A DNA stretch of 41,036 nt from an uncultured Thomasclavelia sp. Lineage in GTDB: Bacteria > Bacillota_I > Bacilli_A > Erysipelotrichales > Coprobacillaceae. The position numbers were made by a program, and so were the translations under genes. Below are positions 33,548 through 41,036 of the stretch, piece by piece. The first letter of the stretch is position 1, and every line of letters starts with the position of its first letter. The stretch lies in NCBI RefSeq assembly GCF_944324745.1, contig NZ_CALUXO010000021.1:1-41036 (forward strand), read 5' to 3'. Below the pieces are notes generated by a model. It was not told the DNA's origin and did not search any database. It saw only the letters and a list, made by a program, of their open reading frames with translations.

Positions 33548-34614
33548 TATTTAAACCCTTCCTTTAATTCATCCATTAATTCTTTAACTGTTACAATTTT
33601 ATCATTTCGATACCCATTGCTGCCACTAAAAACTAATCCTTCATCAATATTTCCTTTAGCAGCATTGATCAAAGCTGCTGAAATACAATAAGGTGTTGTT
33701 TTAACATCGCATGGTATTAAACAATTATAACATCTTTTAACTGGAATTCGTTCATCATTTTTTAAGCGTTCTGTAAGTTTGGTCATAATTGCTCTTCCAG
33801 GCATACCTACTGGAGATTTTACAATTTCGATATCTTCTTTTTTAGCTCTAATAAACGCTTCTTTGTATTTTTGATCCGCATCACATTCTTCAGTACAAAT
33901 AAATCTTGTTGCCATCTGTACACCATCGACACCTAATTCCATAAATTCTTTGATATCTTCAGCTGTGTAAATACCCCCAGCAACAAAGATAGGAATTTCT
34001 TTTTGGTATTTTTCAACAAATGGTTGTAATGTCTGTTTTACTTCTTTAAAAATATCAGCCAATTTAGCTGTAGTTTTATTTAAAACATCTTCTTTATGAA
34101 AACCTAAGTGCCCTCCAGCTTCGCTACCTTCAATTACCACAAAATCTGGTGCTACTTTAAACCGACGATCCCAGGTTTTACAAATCAAACGTGCTGCTTT
34201 ACCACTAGATACAATTGGTGCAATTTTTACCTTAGTGCCTTTAACAAAACTTGGTAAGTTCAATGGTAAACCAGCTCCTGAAATAATCGCATCAATTTTA
34301 TTTTTTATTGCCACTTCTACCATTTCTGCATAATCAGTTATTGCTACCATTGCATTAATAGCCACCATTCCTTTTCCTTTAGCAATCTCTCTGGCTTTTT
34401 GGATTTCTTTAGCTAGCTCGCGTTTATTTACTTCAGTTGGATTTTTATCAAAATCCGATGCCCGATATCCAGGATGGGCTGTGGAAATTACCCCCATTCC
34501 ACCATTTTTTGCTACGTGTCCTGCTAAGTTACCCAGTGAAATACCAACACCCATACCCCCTTGAATAATTGGTACTTCTAACTTCATATCACCTATGCAA
34601 ACACTTTTCATCAT
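33547..34614 (-). CDS. Second FabK/nitronate monooxygenase-like flavoprotein with a Cys motif
   Basis: A 355-residue FMN TIM-barrel protein of the nitronate monooxygenase/FabK superfamily: IIQGGMGVGIS at the N-terminus, VAINAMVAI, VIEGSEAGGHLG (active-site His), VAGGIYTAEDI and GVQMATRFICTEEC. It is distinct from the true FabK next to it: it is longer, and near the C-terminus has Cys295, Cys298, Cys302 and Cys310 (RCYNCLIPCDVKTTPYC), the spacing of an iron-sulfur or zinc site. Its place inside the FAS operon, overlapping both neighbours by one base, suggests a role with acyl chains: an alternative enoyl reductase, or an isomerase-like or protective function. No established function is known to me. 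Confidence 0.88.
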   Translation of the reverse strand: MMKSVCIGDMKLEVPIIQGGMGVGISLGNLAGHVAKNGGMGVISTAHPGYRASDFDKNPTEVNKRELAKEIQKAREIAKGKGMVAINAMVAITDYAEMVEVAIKNKIDAIISGAGLPLNLPSFVKGTKVKIAPIVSSGKAARLICKTWDRRFKVAPDFVVIEGSEAGGHLGFHKEDVLNKTTAKLADIFKEVKQTLQPFVEKYQKEIPIFVAGGIYTAEDIKEFMELGVDGVQMATRFICTEECDADQKYKEAFIRAKKEDIEIVKSPVGMPGRAIMTKLTERLKNDERIPVKRCYNCLIPCDVKTTPYCISAALINAAKGNIDEGLVFSGSNGYRNDKIVTVKELMDELKEGFK

Positions 34615-35546
34615 TAAATCTCACTTTCTAATCTTTTCATTTCTTCTTTACATTCATCAAATAAATTTTTGATAATTGTCGCTGCTGGTTGAATTTCTTT
34701 AACCATTCCAGCTACTTGTCCGGCCATTAAAGAACCTGTATCAACATCACCTTCAAGAACAGCTCTTCTTAAAGAACCTAGTGTATATTTTTCTAGTTCT
34801 TCCATTCCGGCTCCTTCTTTTTCCCGTTTAACATATTCTTTAGCCATTTTATTTTTGATAATTCTAACAGGTGTTCCACCAATTCTTCCAGTAACAATTG
34901 TACTTGTATCTTTAGCTTTAATTACAGCATCCTTATAATTTTGATGAATTGGACATTCTTCACTTGCCAATAGACAAGTACCAACTTGAACACCACAAGC
35001 TCCTAAAGCATAAGCTGCCAGAACTTGTTTTCCTGAAGCAATCCCACCAGCAGCAACTACTGGAACCTTAACTGCTTCAACTACTTGAGGAACTAAAGCC
35101 ATTGTTGTTAATTCTCCAATATGACCACCAGCTTCAGTACCTTCTACAATAACTGCATCAACGTTATATTTTTCCATTCTTTTTGCTAGAGCAACACTAG
35201 GTACTACTGGTAATACTTTAATTCCAGCTTCTTTCCACGCTTTAACATATTTACCTGGATTACCAGCTCCAGTTGTAACAACAGGAACTTTTTCATCAAT
35301 CACTAATTGTGCCATTTCATCAGCATATGGATTCATCAACATGATATTAACCCCAAAAGGTTTATCAGTTAAACTACGACAGATTTCAATATTTTTCTTT
35401 AAAGTTGCCGTATCCATTCCACCGGCTCCGATCAATCCTAATGCTCCGGCATTAGAAATACTGGCTGCAAATTCACCAGTAGCAATATTTGCCATTCCCC
35501 CTTGAATTAATGGGTATTCAATTCCTAATATTTCATTTAACTTCAT
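34614..35546 (-). CDS. fabK: Enoyl-[ACP] reductase II FabK
   Basis: A 310-residue FMN-dependent NAD(P)H enoyl-ACP reductase, the last step of each elongation cycle. YPLIQGGMANIATGEFAAS, GVNIMLMNPY, VEGTEAGGHIGE with the catalytic His, and VAAGGIASGKQVLAAYALGA match FabK. Such bacteria, having FabK in place of FabI, are as a rule insensitive to triclosan and FabI inhibitors. It lies 3 bases after fabH and is followed by its paralogue. Confidence 0.94.
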   Translation of the reverse strand: MKLNEILGIEYPLIQGGMANIATGEFAASISNAGALGLIGAGGMDTATLKKNIEICRSLTDKPFGVNIMLMNPYADEMAQLVIDEKVPVVTTGAGNPGKYVKAWKEAGIKVLPVVPSVALAKRMEKYNVDAVIVEGTEAGGHIGELTTMALVPQVVEAVKVPVVAAGGIASGKQVLAAYALGACGVQVGTCLLASEECPIHQNYKDAVIKAKDTSTIVTGRIGGTPVRIIKNKMAKEYVKREKEGAGMEELEKYTLGSLRRAVLEGDVDTGSLMAGQVAGMVKEIQPAATIIKNLFDECKEEMKRLESEI

Positions 35547-35549
35547 TTT

Positions 35550-36491
35550 TTAACTCCATTCTATTAATGTTGCGCCCCATGTTAGACCGCCACCAAAACC
35601 AACACAAATAATTTTATCACCAGCTTTTAATAAACCATTAGCATCCATTTCACCTAATGCCAGAGGAATACTAGCCGCTGAAGTGTTTCCATATTCTTGT
35701 AGATTCATATAAAACTTATTAGGATCAGCTTTCATTTTTTTATAAACATTTCTAATAATCCGATAATTAGCTTGATGACAAACTACATAATCAATATCAT
35801 CAAAGCTTAATCCTGTTTTATCTAAAATGGCATTTATACTTTCAGGAATTACTTTAACTGCAAATTTAAACACTTCCTGACCAGCCATTGTTAGAAAATG
35901 GTTTTCGTCCTGCTTATTTATTGCCGGAGCACATAAAGCTCCAATATTACCAGCTGAATTACAATAACTTGCAAACATACCGTCACCATTGCTGACAACG
36001 ACAGCCCCAGCACCATCTCCAAATAAAACACAAGTATTACGATCAGTAAAATCAATAATCTTAGAAATTTCTTCACTGCCTACTACTAAAGCGTATTTAT
36101 CTGGCATCCCTTTTAAAAGAGCCTGCGCCGTTGTTAATGCATAGACAAAACCACTGCAAGCTGCGCTTAAATCAAAGCACATTACCTCATGATCATTTAA
36201 TCCTAATTTTTCTTGCAATAAACAAGCTGTACTAGGGGTAAAATAATCTGGGGTCATCGTTGCACAGATAATCAATCCGATTTTATCTTTATCAACTTTT
36301 TCAATGGCTTTTACAGCTGCTAAATAAGCCATCTGGGTGCAATCTTCAGTTTCGCATATATGTCTTCTTTCAATACCAGTTCTTGACACGATCCATTCAT
36401 CAGATGTTTCAACCATTTTTTCTAGATCAAAATTATCTAATATTTTGGAAGGGGCATAGTAACCAGTAGATAATATCTTTATTCCATCCAT
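35550..36491 (-). CDS. fabH: 3-oxoacyl-[ACP] synthase III FabH
   Basis: A 313-residue initiating ketosynthase that joins an acyl-CoA primer to malonyl-ACP. The triad is Cys112 (LSAACSGFVY), His239 (VVCHQANYRI) and Asn269 (EYGNTSAASIP); TSDEWIVSRTGIERRH is the usual N-terminal motif. It sits 9 bases after fabT, and AGGAG is seen before the ATG. Confidence 0.96.
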   Translation of the reverse strand: MDGIKILSTGYYAPSKILDNFDLEKMVETSDEWIVSRTGIERRHICETEDCTQMAYLAAVKAIEKVDKDKIGLIICATMTPDYFTPSTACLLQEKLGLNDHEVMCFDLSAACSGFVYALTTAQALLKGMPDKYALVVGSEEISKIIDFTDRNTCVLFGDGAGAVVVSNGDGMFASYCNSAGNIGALCAPAINKQDENHFLTMAGQEVFKFAVKVIPESINAILDKTGLSFDDIDYVVCHQANYRIIRNVYKKMKADPNKFYMNLQEYGNTSAASIPLALGEMDANGLLKAGDKIICVGFGGGLTWGATLIEWS

Positions 36492-36500
36492 TATAATCTC

Positions 36501-36962
36501 CTAATATCTTTCCTTGATATCTTCAAAGAAATAAACCAGCTGTTGTAACGATTTAATCAATAATTCATCATCTAAAACAGTACTATCTTCACAAACCCGA
36601 CTAACCATTTCTTCATGAAAATCGCTATGCACTTTACAAACTCGAGTTCCCTTTGGCGTTAACTCAACCCGAATAATCCGGCGATCATTTTGATCCTTGT
36701 GTCTTTTAACATAGCCTTTAGCTTCTAATTTTTTAATTGCGGTAGTAATAGTACCATTAGTCAACGTTGCTTTTGAAGCAATCGTTGACATTGTTGGACT
36801 AGATAAAGAACTAATAGCATCAATAATATGTAATTCAGATACACTTAAGTCCTCTACTCCATGGGCAACCATATACTTGCTTTCAATATCAAGAATTTGA
36901 TTAAATAAACGTACAAAAAGATGGTTAATTAATTCTCGGTTTAAAATATCACGATTAGTCAT
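36501..36962 (-). CDS. fabT: MarR family repressor of fatty acid synthesis, FabT-like
   Basis: A 153-residue winged-helix regulator. Helix-turn-helix TMSTIASKATLTNGTITTAI (about 57-76) and wing with QNDRRIIRVELT are clear. Its position next to fabH and its length match FabT of streptococci and lactococci, which with acyl-ACP as co-repressor binds a TTTGA-NNN-TCAAA box. Such a box lies upstream of acpP at 40969-40981. It overlaps accA by 8 bases, so it is transcribed within the operon it presumably controls. Confidence 0.9.
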   Translation of the reverse strand: MTNRDILNRELINHLFVRLFNQILDIESKYMVAHGVEDLSVSELHIIDAISSLSSPTMSTIASKATLTNGTITTAIKKLEAKGYVKRHKDQNDRRIIRVELTPKGTRVCKVHSDFHEEMVSRVCEDSTVLDDELLIKSLQQLVYFFEDIKERY

Positions 36963-37905
36963 TCGTAATTCTACCCATTTCTCTATATTTTTGATAACGC
37001 TTGTTAATTAATGATGATTTTGATAATTTTAATAACTCAGCTAAGGTATCACGAAGATAAATTCTTAACCGTTTATAAACATATTCTGGTTTTTTAGTAA
37101 TACCACCACGTGGTTCATGAATAATTTTATCAATTATTTTCATATCATAAAGATCTTGAGCTGTTAATTTCATTAACTCAGTTGCTTCATGAACCCGTTT
37201 ACCTTCTTTATCTTTCCATAGAATTGAAGAGAAACCTTCAGGTGATAAAACCGAATAAACACTGTTTTCTAACATTACAATTCGATCCCCGATACTAATA
37301 CCAAGAGCACCACCACTATTACCTTCACCAGTTACGATCACGATGATTGGTACTTTTAAACGTGACATTTCCATTAGATTTCGAGCAATCGCTTCTCCAA
37401 TCCCATTTTTTTCTGCTTCTAGACCAGGATAAGCACCTGGTGTATCAATAAAAGTTATAATTGGTCGGTTAAATTTTTCGGCTTGTTTCATCAAACGTAA
37501 AGCTTTACGATAGCCTTCTGGTGATGACATTCCAAAATTACATTTAATATTTTCTTCAACTGTTCTTCCTTTTAAATGACCAACAACCGTACAAGGAATA
37601 TCATTAAAAAGAGCTAACCCACCAACAATTGAACCATCATCTTTAAAATTTCGATCTCCATGTAGTTCAATAAAATCATCAAACAGATTGTCGATATACT
37701 CATATACATTAGGACGATCAGCCTTACGAGCTAAATATACTCGATCGTAAGCAGTTAAGTTTTGATAGGCTTCTTTTTCTAATTTAGCTTTAGTATTTTC
37801 TAAATCTTTGATTTGTAGCGTATGATCAACTTTCTGATCTTCTTTTAATTTTAATAATTCTAGTTCAATTTCTTTAATTTTAACTTCTTTTTCCTGTAAT
37901 GTCAT
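36955..37905 (-). CDS. accA: Acetyl-CoA carboxylase carboxyltransferase subunit alpha
   Basis: A 316-residue carboxyltransferase alpha subunit with the N-terminal coiled coil (1-50) and AYDRVYLARKADRP, FIELHGDRNFKDDG, FIDTPGAYPGLEAE and GEGNSGGALGI (oxyanion-hole) motifs. With AccD it carboxylates acetyl-CoA from biotin-CO2. Its ATG overlaps accD by one base. AccA and AccD are separate genes, as in most bacteria. Confidence 0.96.
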   Translation of the reverse strand: MTLQEKEVKIKEIELELLKLKEDQKVDHTLQIKDLENTKAKLEKEAYQNLTAYDRVYLARKADRPNVYEYIDNLFDDFIELHGDRNFKDDGSIVGGLALFNDIPCTVVGHLKGRTVEENIKCNFGMSSPEGYRKALRLMKQAEKFNRPIITFIDTPGAYPGLEAEKNGIGEAIARNLMEMSRLKVPIIVIVTGEGNSGGALGISIGDRIVMLENSVYSVLSPEGFSSILWKDKEGKRVHEATELMKLTAQDLYDMKIIDKIIHEPRGGITKKPEYVYKRLRIYLRDTLAELLKLSKSSLINKRYQKYREMGRITND

Positions 37906-38777
37906 TATTGAACCCCCCGACTATGCATTTTTAATAACTTAATAATTGTTTCGCGCATTTTAGGACGTTCAACAATTAAATCAATAAACCCATGTTCCTG
38001 CATGAATTCTGTTCTTTGGAACCCTTCAGGTAATTTTTGTTTAATTGTCGATTCAATGACCCGCGGTCCGGCAAAACCAATTAAGGCTTTTGGTTCTCCG
38101 ATAATAATATCTCCTAACATCGCAAATGATGCCGTAACCCCACCTGTTGTTGGATGAGTAATATATGAGATATATAATAAACCAGCTTCATGATGTTTAG
38201 CTAAAGCTGCACTAGTTTTAGCCATTTGCATCAATGAAATAATTCCCTCTTGCATTCTGGCCCCACCAGATGTAGTAAAAATGATTAATGGACATTTTCG
38301 CTTAGTAGCATGTTCAATAGCACGAGTGATTTTTTCACCGACTGCTCCGGACATACTTCCCATCAAAAAGCGAGAATCCATTACACAGACAACAACTTTT
38401 TTCCCATCAATCTTACCAGTTGCACAGACAACAGCTTCATTTAAATGCGTTTTTTCTTGTAGCTGTTTTAACTTTTCCTGATAACCAGGAAACATTAATG
38501 GATCATTTGATTGAATCCCGCGATAAAGTTCTCGATATCTACCCCCATCATAGAGTAACTTTAAGCGAGTATAAGCTTGCATTTTTAAATGAGCACCGCA
38601 TTTAGGACAAACATAATAATTTTCTTTTAAATCCGTCGTTAAAATTGATTCACCACAATCATCACATTTAGTGTAAAGCCCCTCAGGTATATCAATTCGA
38701 CGATTAGTTTTCATTTTATGACGTAAAGACTTAAATAAATTTAATTTAGCTTTCCGTGCTTTAAATAACTCTTCCAT
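37905..38777 (-). CDS. accD: Acetyl-CoA carboxylase carboxyltransferase subunit beta
   Basis: A 290-residue beta subunit. The zinc ribbon is Cys38/Cys41 and Cys57/Cys60, followed by the crotonase-like domain with MDSRFLMGSMSGAVGEK, TSGGARMQEGI and PTTGGVTASFAMLGD. The zinc ribbon in E. coli AccD also binds its own mRNA; whether that holds here is unknown. It overlaps accA by one base and follows accC by 3. Confidence 0.96.
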   Translation of the reverse strand: MEELFKARKAKLNLFKSLRHKMKTNRRIDIPEGLYTKCDDCGESILTTDLKENYYVCPKCGAHLKMQAYTRLKLLYDGGRYRELYRGIQSNDPLMFPGYQEKLKQLQEKTHLNEAVVCATGKIDGKKVVVCVMDSRFLMGSMSGAVGEKITRAIEHATKRKCPLIIFTTSGGARMQEGIISLMQMAKTSAALAKHHEAGLLYISYITHPTTGGVTASFAMLGDIIIGEPKALIGFAGPRVIESTIKQKLPEGFQRTEFMQEHGFIDLIVERPKMRETIIKLLKMHSRGVQ

Positions 38778-38780
38778 CTA

Positions 38781-40133
38781 TTATACCACCAGCTTATCTA
38801 AATTCTTTTCAATGAAACTAGTATCAAAATTACCTTTGACATACTCACTTGAATGTAAGATCAAATATTGTAACTCTTGATTAGTATCAATTCCATCAAT
38901 TACTAACTCTGCTAAAACCCTACGCATCCGGCGAATTGCTTCTAGACGATTAGCCCCATGGACAATTACCTTAGCAATCATTGAATCATAATGAGATGAT
39001 ACTTCGTAACCTTGATATAACGTTGTATCGATTCTCACTCCAGGTCCACCTGGTAAATGAACATTTTTTACAACCCCAGGGCTTGGTCTAAATCCTTCTT
39101 TAGGATTTTCAGCATTGATACGACATTCAATAGCATGACCATTTAAGTGAATATCACTTTGTTTATAAGTTAGCTTTTGGTTAGCAGCAATGCGAATTTG
39201 CTCCCGAACAATATCGATTCCAGTAACCATTTCAGTAATTGGATGTTCTACCTGAATTCTAGTATTCATTTCAATAAAATAATAATTTCCATTTTGATCT
39301 AAAACATATTCAACTGTTCCAGCATTACGATATCCAGCTCCTTTAGCTGCTTTAACGGCATCCTCTCCCATTTTTTGTCTTAATAATGGAGTTAAAGCTT
39401 TACTAGGTGCTTCCTCAATCATTTTTTGATTTCTTCTTTGAATTGAACAATCACGTTCCCCCAAATGAATAACATTACCATAATTATCGGCTAAGATCTG
39501 GAATTCAATATGTTTTGGATTTAAAATTAATTTTTCTAAATACATATCATCATCGCCAAAGCAGGCTTTAGCTTCTGCTTTAGCAGTTAAATAAGCATCT
39601 TCAAATTCTTCTTCGCTAAAGGCTTTACGCATTCCGCGACCACCACCTCCAGCTGATGCTTTAATTAAAACTGGATATCCTATTTTATCAGCACAGGCTT
39701 TAGCCTCTTCTAAAGTATTAACACTACCATCACTACCAGGAACTACTGGTACTCCCGCTTCAATCATTTTTTGACGAGCTTGACTTTTATTTCCCATCAT
39801 ATCAATAACATCACCACTTGGTCCAATAAAAGTCATACCACATTCTTCGACTAAACGGGCGAATTTAGAATTTTCAGATAAAAATCCAAATCCTGGATGA
39901 ATAGCATCACATCCTAAGGCTGTTGCAGCACTTAAAATATTTTTCATATTCAAATAACTTTCAGAAGCTTTGGCTGGGCCAATACAAACCGCATAATCAG
40001 CTAATTGCACATGTAAAGATGTTTTATCAACATCTGAATAAACAGCAACTGCTTCGATTCCTAATTCTTGACAAGTTCTAATAATTCTAACAGCTATTTC
40101 ACCACGGTTGGCAATTAAAATACGCTTAAACAT
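38781..40133 (-). CDS. accC: Acetyl-CoA carboxylase, biotin carboxylase subunit
   Basis: A 450-residue ATP-grasp enzyme that carboxylates the biotin of AccB. RILIANRGEIAVRIIRTC opens the N-domain, KASAGGGGRGMRKAF is the ATP lid, and EMNTRIQVEHPITEMVTGID is the catalytic stretch. The length matches the family. It lies 2 bases after accB. Confidence 0.97.
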   Translation of the reverse strand: MFKRILIANRGEIAVRIIRTCQELGIEAVAVYSDVDKTSLHVQLADYAVCIGPAKASESYLNMKNILSAATALGCDAIHPGFGFLSENSKFARLVEECGMTFIGPSGDVIDMMGNKSQARQKMIEAGVPVVPGSDGSVNTLEEAKACADKIGYPVLIKASAGGGGRGMRKAFSEEEFEDAYLTAKAEAKACFGDDDMYLEKLILNPKHIEFQILADNYGNVIHLGERDCSIQRRNQKMIEEAPSKALTPLLRQKMGEDAVKAAKGAGYRNAGTVEYVLDQNGNYYFIEMNTRIQVEHPITEMVTGIDIVREQIRIAANQKLTYKQSDIHLNGHAIECRINAENPKEGFRPSPGVVKNVHLPGGPGVRIDTTLYQGYEVSSHYDSMIAKVIVHGANRLEAIRRMRRVLAELVIDGIDTNQELQYLILHSSEYVKGNFDTSFIEKNLDKLVV

Positions 40134-40135
40134 AA

Positions 40136-40600
40136 TTAATTTCCTTCAATGATTATTAATGTTTGATCATATTCAACTAAATCTTCAGTTTTAGCTAAAA
40201 TTGCGCTAACCGTTCCATCAATTGGTGATTTAATTTCGTTCATAACTTTCATTGCTTCTACAATACATAATACTTGTCCAGCCTTAACTTTACTTCCAAC
40301 TTCAACATATGGTTTTGCAGTTGGTGAACTAGCGGCATAGAAAACCCCAACGATTGGTGATTTAACAGGTGTACCACTAACTTCCGGTTCCTTTTCTTCT
40401 GTTGTTTCAGCAGTATTATTAGTTACAGGCTGTTGCATAGGCATAGTTGGGTATTGAGCCATTGGCGCACTAACTACATTTACCGGTGCTGCTGGTTCTT
40501 TTTCTAATTCTAATTTTATATCATCAATTTCTACTTTCATTTTGAAAACATCAGAGTTTTCAAATTCAGTAATTAATTGTTTTACTAAATCAATTTTCAT
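40136..40600 (-). CDS. accB: Acetyl-CoA carboxylase biotin carboxyl carrier protein
   Basis: A 154-residue carrier. The C-terminal biotinyl domain has the biotinylated Lys118 in EAMKVMNEI; the middle (about 46-80) is a flexible Pro/Ala/Gln/Thr-rich linker; PIVGVFYAASSPTAKPYVEVG includes the thumb typical of the acetyl-CoA carboxylase form. AAGGAGG is 7 bases before ATG 40600; the reading frame is open 9 codons upstream but that part includes the ribosome binding site. Biotin is attached by BirA (17541-18236). Confidence 0.95.
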   Translation of the reverse strand: MKIDLVKQLITEFENSDVFKMKVEIDDIKLELEKEPAAPVNVVSAPMAQYPTMPMQQPVTNNTAETTEEKEPEVSGTPVKSPIVGVFYAASSPTAKPYVEVGSKVKAGQVLCIVEAMKVMNEIKSPIDGTVSAILAKTEDLVEYDQTLIIIEGN

Positions 40601-40639
40601 AATATCCTCCTTTATTTTGATTATCAAAGTAATTTTTTA

Positions 40640-40672
40640 AAAAAATTATTACCCAGCTGCTCTGGGTAATAA
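40640..40672 (-). terminator. Intrinsic terminator/attenuator between acpP and accB
   Basis: TTATTACCCAG (40646-40656) pairs perfectly with CTGGGTAATAA (40662-40672), loop of 5, followed on the minus strand by a T run. It lies within the operon, so part of the transcription should stop after acpP, making ACP mRNA the most abundant. Confidence 0.85.
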
Positions 40673-40677
40673 AATTA

Positions 40678-40905
40678 TTAAGCGTTTTCTTCGATAAAAT
40701 CAACGATATCCTGAACAGTTTTCATTTCTGCAGCTGTTTCATCAGGAATTTCAACATCAAATTCTTCTTCTACTGCCATGATTAATTCAACAGCATCTAA
40801 AGAATCTGCATCTAAATCTTCTTTTAAATTAGCTTCTAATGTAACGCTATCTTCGTCACATCCTAAAGAATCAACAATTATTTCTTTTACTTTTTCAAAT
40901 ACCAC
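40678..40905 (-). CDS. acpP: Acyl carrier protein
   Basis: A 75-residue acyl carrier. The 4'-phosphopantetheine attachment site is Ser35 in [15 protein letters not shown] take GTG 40905 as start (protein begins [15 protein letters not shown]): GAGGAGG lies 8 bases upstream, and the GTG at 40935 would put that site inside the coding region. First gene of the FAS-II cluster, downstream of a promoter with a FabT-box palindrome and followed by an attenuator-like hairpin. Confidence 0.95.
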   Translation of the reverse strand: MVFEKVKEIIVDSLGCDEDSVTLEANLKEDLDADSLDAVELIMAVEEEFDVEIPDETAAEMKTVQDIVDFIEENA

Positions 40906-40937
40906 GTTAATTTCCTCCTCGTGTTTATTACGCACAC

Positions 40938-40965
40938 ATTATAACAAAATCTAGCTATTTGTAAA
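40938..40965 (-). promoter_or_regulatory. Promoter of acpP and the FAS-II operon
   Basis: On the minus strand TTTACA (40960-40965), a 16-base spacer and a perfect TATAAT (40938-40943), 32 bases before the GTG start. Confidence 0.8.
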
Positions 40966-40968
40966 TAG

Positions 40969-40981
40969 TTTGATGTTCAAA
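40969..40981. promoter_or_regulatory. FabT-box-like operator
   Basis: TTTGATGTTCAAA: arms TTTGA and TCAAA with a 3-base centre, matching the FabT site of lactic acid bacteria. It lies 4 bases upstream of the -35 of the acpP promoter. A half-site (ATCAAATT) follows at about 40988-40995. Confidence 0.75.
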
Positions 40982-40999
40982 ATTTTTATCAAATTATGA

Positions 41000-41036
41000 A
41001 AAAAATGCTGAAGTACTAGTAAAATCAGCATTTTTT
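41000..41036. terminator. Terminator of the gene beyond the window edge
   Basis: AAAAATGCTGA (41001-41011) pairs with TCAGCATTTTT (41025-41035), loop of 13, T-rich on both strands. It separates the FAS operon from whatever lies beyond the right edge. Confidence 0.8.

Noticed and set aside
34614-35546. FabI-type enoyl reductase
   Set aside because: The protein is an FMN TIM barrel of the FabK type and has no SDR motifs.

Overview
The window is low-GC, AT-rich Firmicutes DNA. Gene content and protein style (FabK-type type II fatty acid synthesis operon, oxygen-sensitive glycyl radical enzyme, lactose/cellobiose-type PTS permeases, intracellular glycosidases, an old-yellow-enzyme oxidoreductase) point to a strictly anaerobic gut member of the Erysipelotrichia (Thomasclavelia/Coprobacillus-like); this placement is an inference from the proteins, not a database match. 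No rRNA, tRNA, CRISPR array, insertion sequence or phage gene was found.

Layout. 1-1.2 kb: a small membrane protein and PspA/IM30 (+). 1.2-3.2 kb: an aldo/keto reductase and a short-chain dehydrogenase (-) around a well-punctuated 28-codon membrane-peptide gene (+). 3.3-3.8 kb: a broken pyruvate-kinase-C-terminal-like gene. 3.9-7.3 kb: a YbiW-type glycyl radical enzyme (-) and its radical SAM activase (+), divergent, with two identical 12-bp inverted repeats exactly 95 bp apart between them. 7.6-9.9 kb: RDD membrane protein, PTS EIIC and a 73-residue protein (-). 10-11.8 kb: cyclopropane fatty acid synthase and a MarR regulator (-), with a 20-bp palindrome between them. 11.9-15.4 kb: a DeoR regulator, an OYE/FadH-type flavoenzyme with an altered active site, and a divergent TetR regulator next to a 24-bp perfect palindrome. 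15.5-17.5 kb: two translationally coupled G3E (COG0523) GTPases (+). 17.5-21.6 kb: stand-alone biotin protein ligase, GH1 pseudogene, DMT exporter and Cys/Met-metabolism PLP enzyme (-). 21.6-30.0 kb: carbohydrate locus (-) with GH125, EIIC, GH38, RpiR regulator and GH3. 30.2-40.9 kb: the complete FAS-II cluster (-), in transcription order acpP, accB, accC, accD, accA, fabT, fabH, fabK, a second FabK/nitronate-monooxygenase-like gene, fabD, fabG, fabF, fabZ.

How it fits together. The FAS-II cluster holds everything from acetyl-CoA carboxylation to elongation, with FabK as the visible enoyl reductase. A palindrome matching the FabT box sits just upstream of the acpP promoter and fabT itself lies inside the cluster, which suggests feedback control by lipid state. 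A monofunctional BirA elsewhere in the window would biotinylate AccB, and Cfa would modify the finished phospholipids. The GH125/EIIC/GH38/GH3 locus looks like uptake and intracellular dismantling of alpha-mannosides, under a cre-like site (carbon catabolite control) and an RpiR sugar-phosphate sensor. Two disrupted genes (PK-like, GH1) show ongoing gene decay.

No wholly new multi-gene system stands out. The least conventional parts are the G3E GTPase pair (one without NKxD and with a His/Cys-rich segment, the other apparently fused to a DUF1980-like tail), the glycyl radical enzyme with its repeat-flanked control region, the OYE with a replaced catalytic Tyr, and the Cys-motif FabK paralogue inside the FAS cluster.
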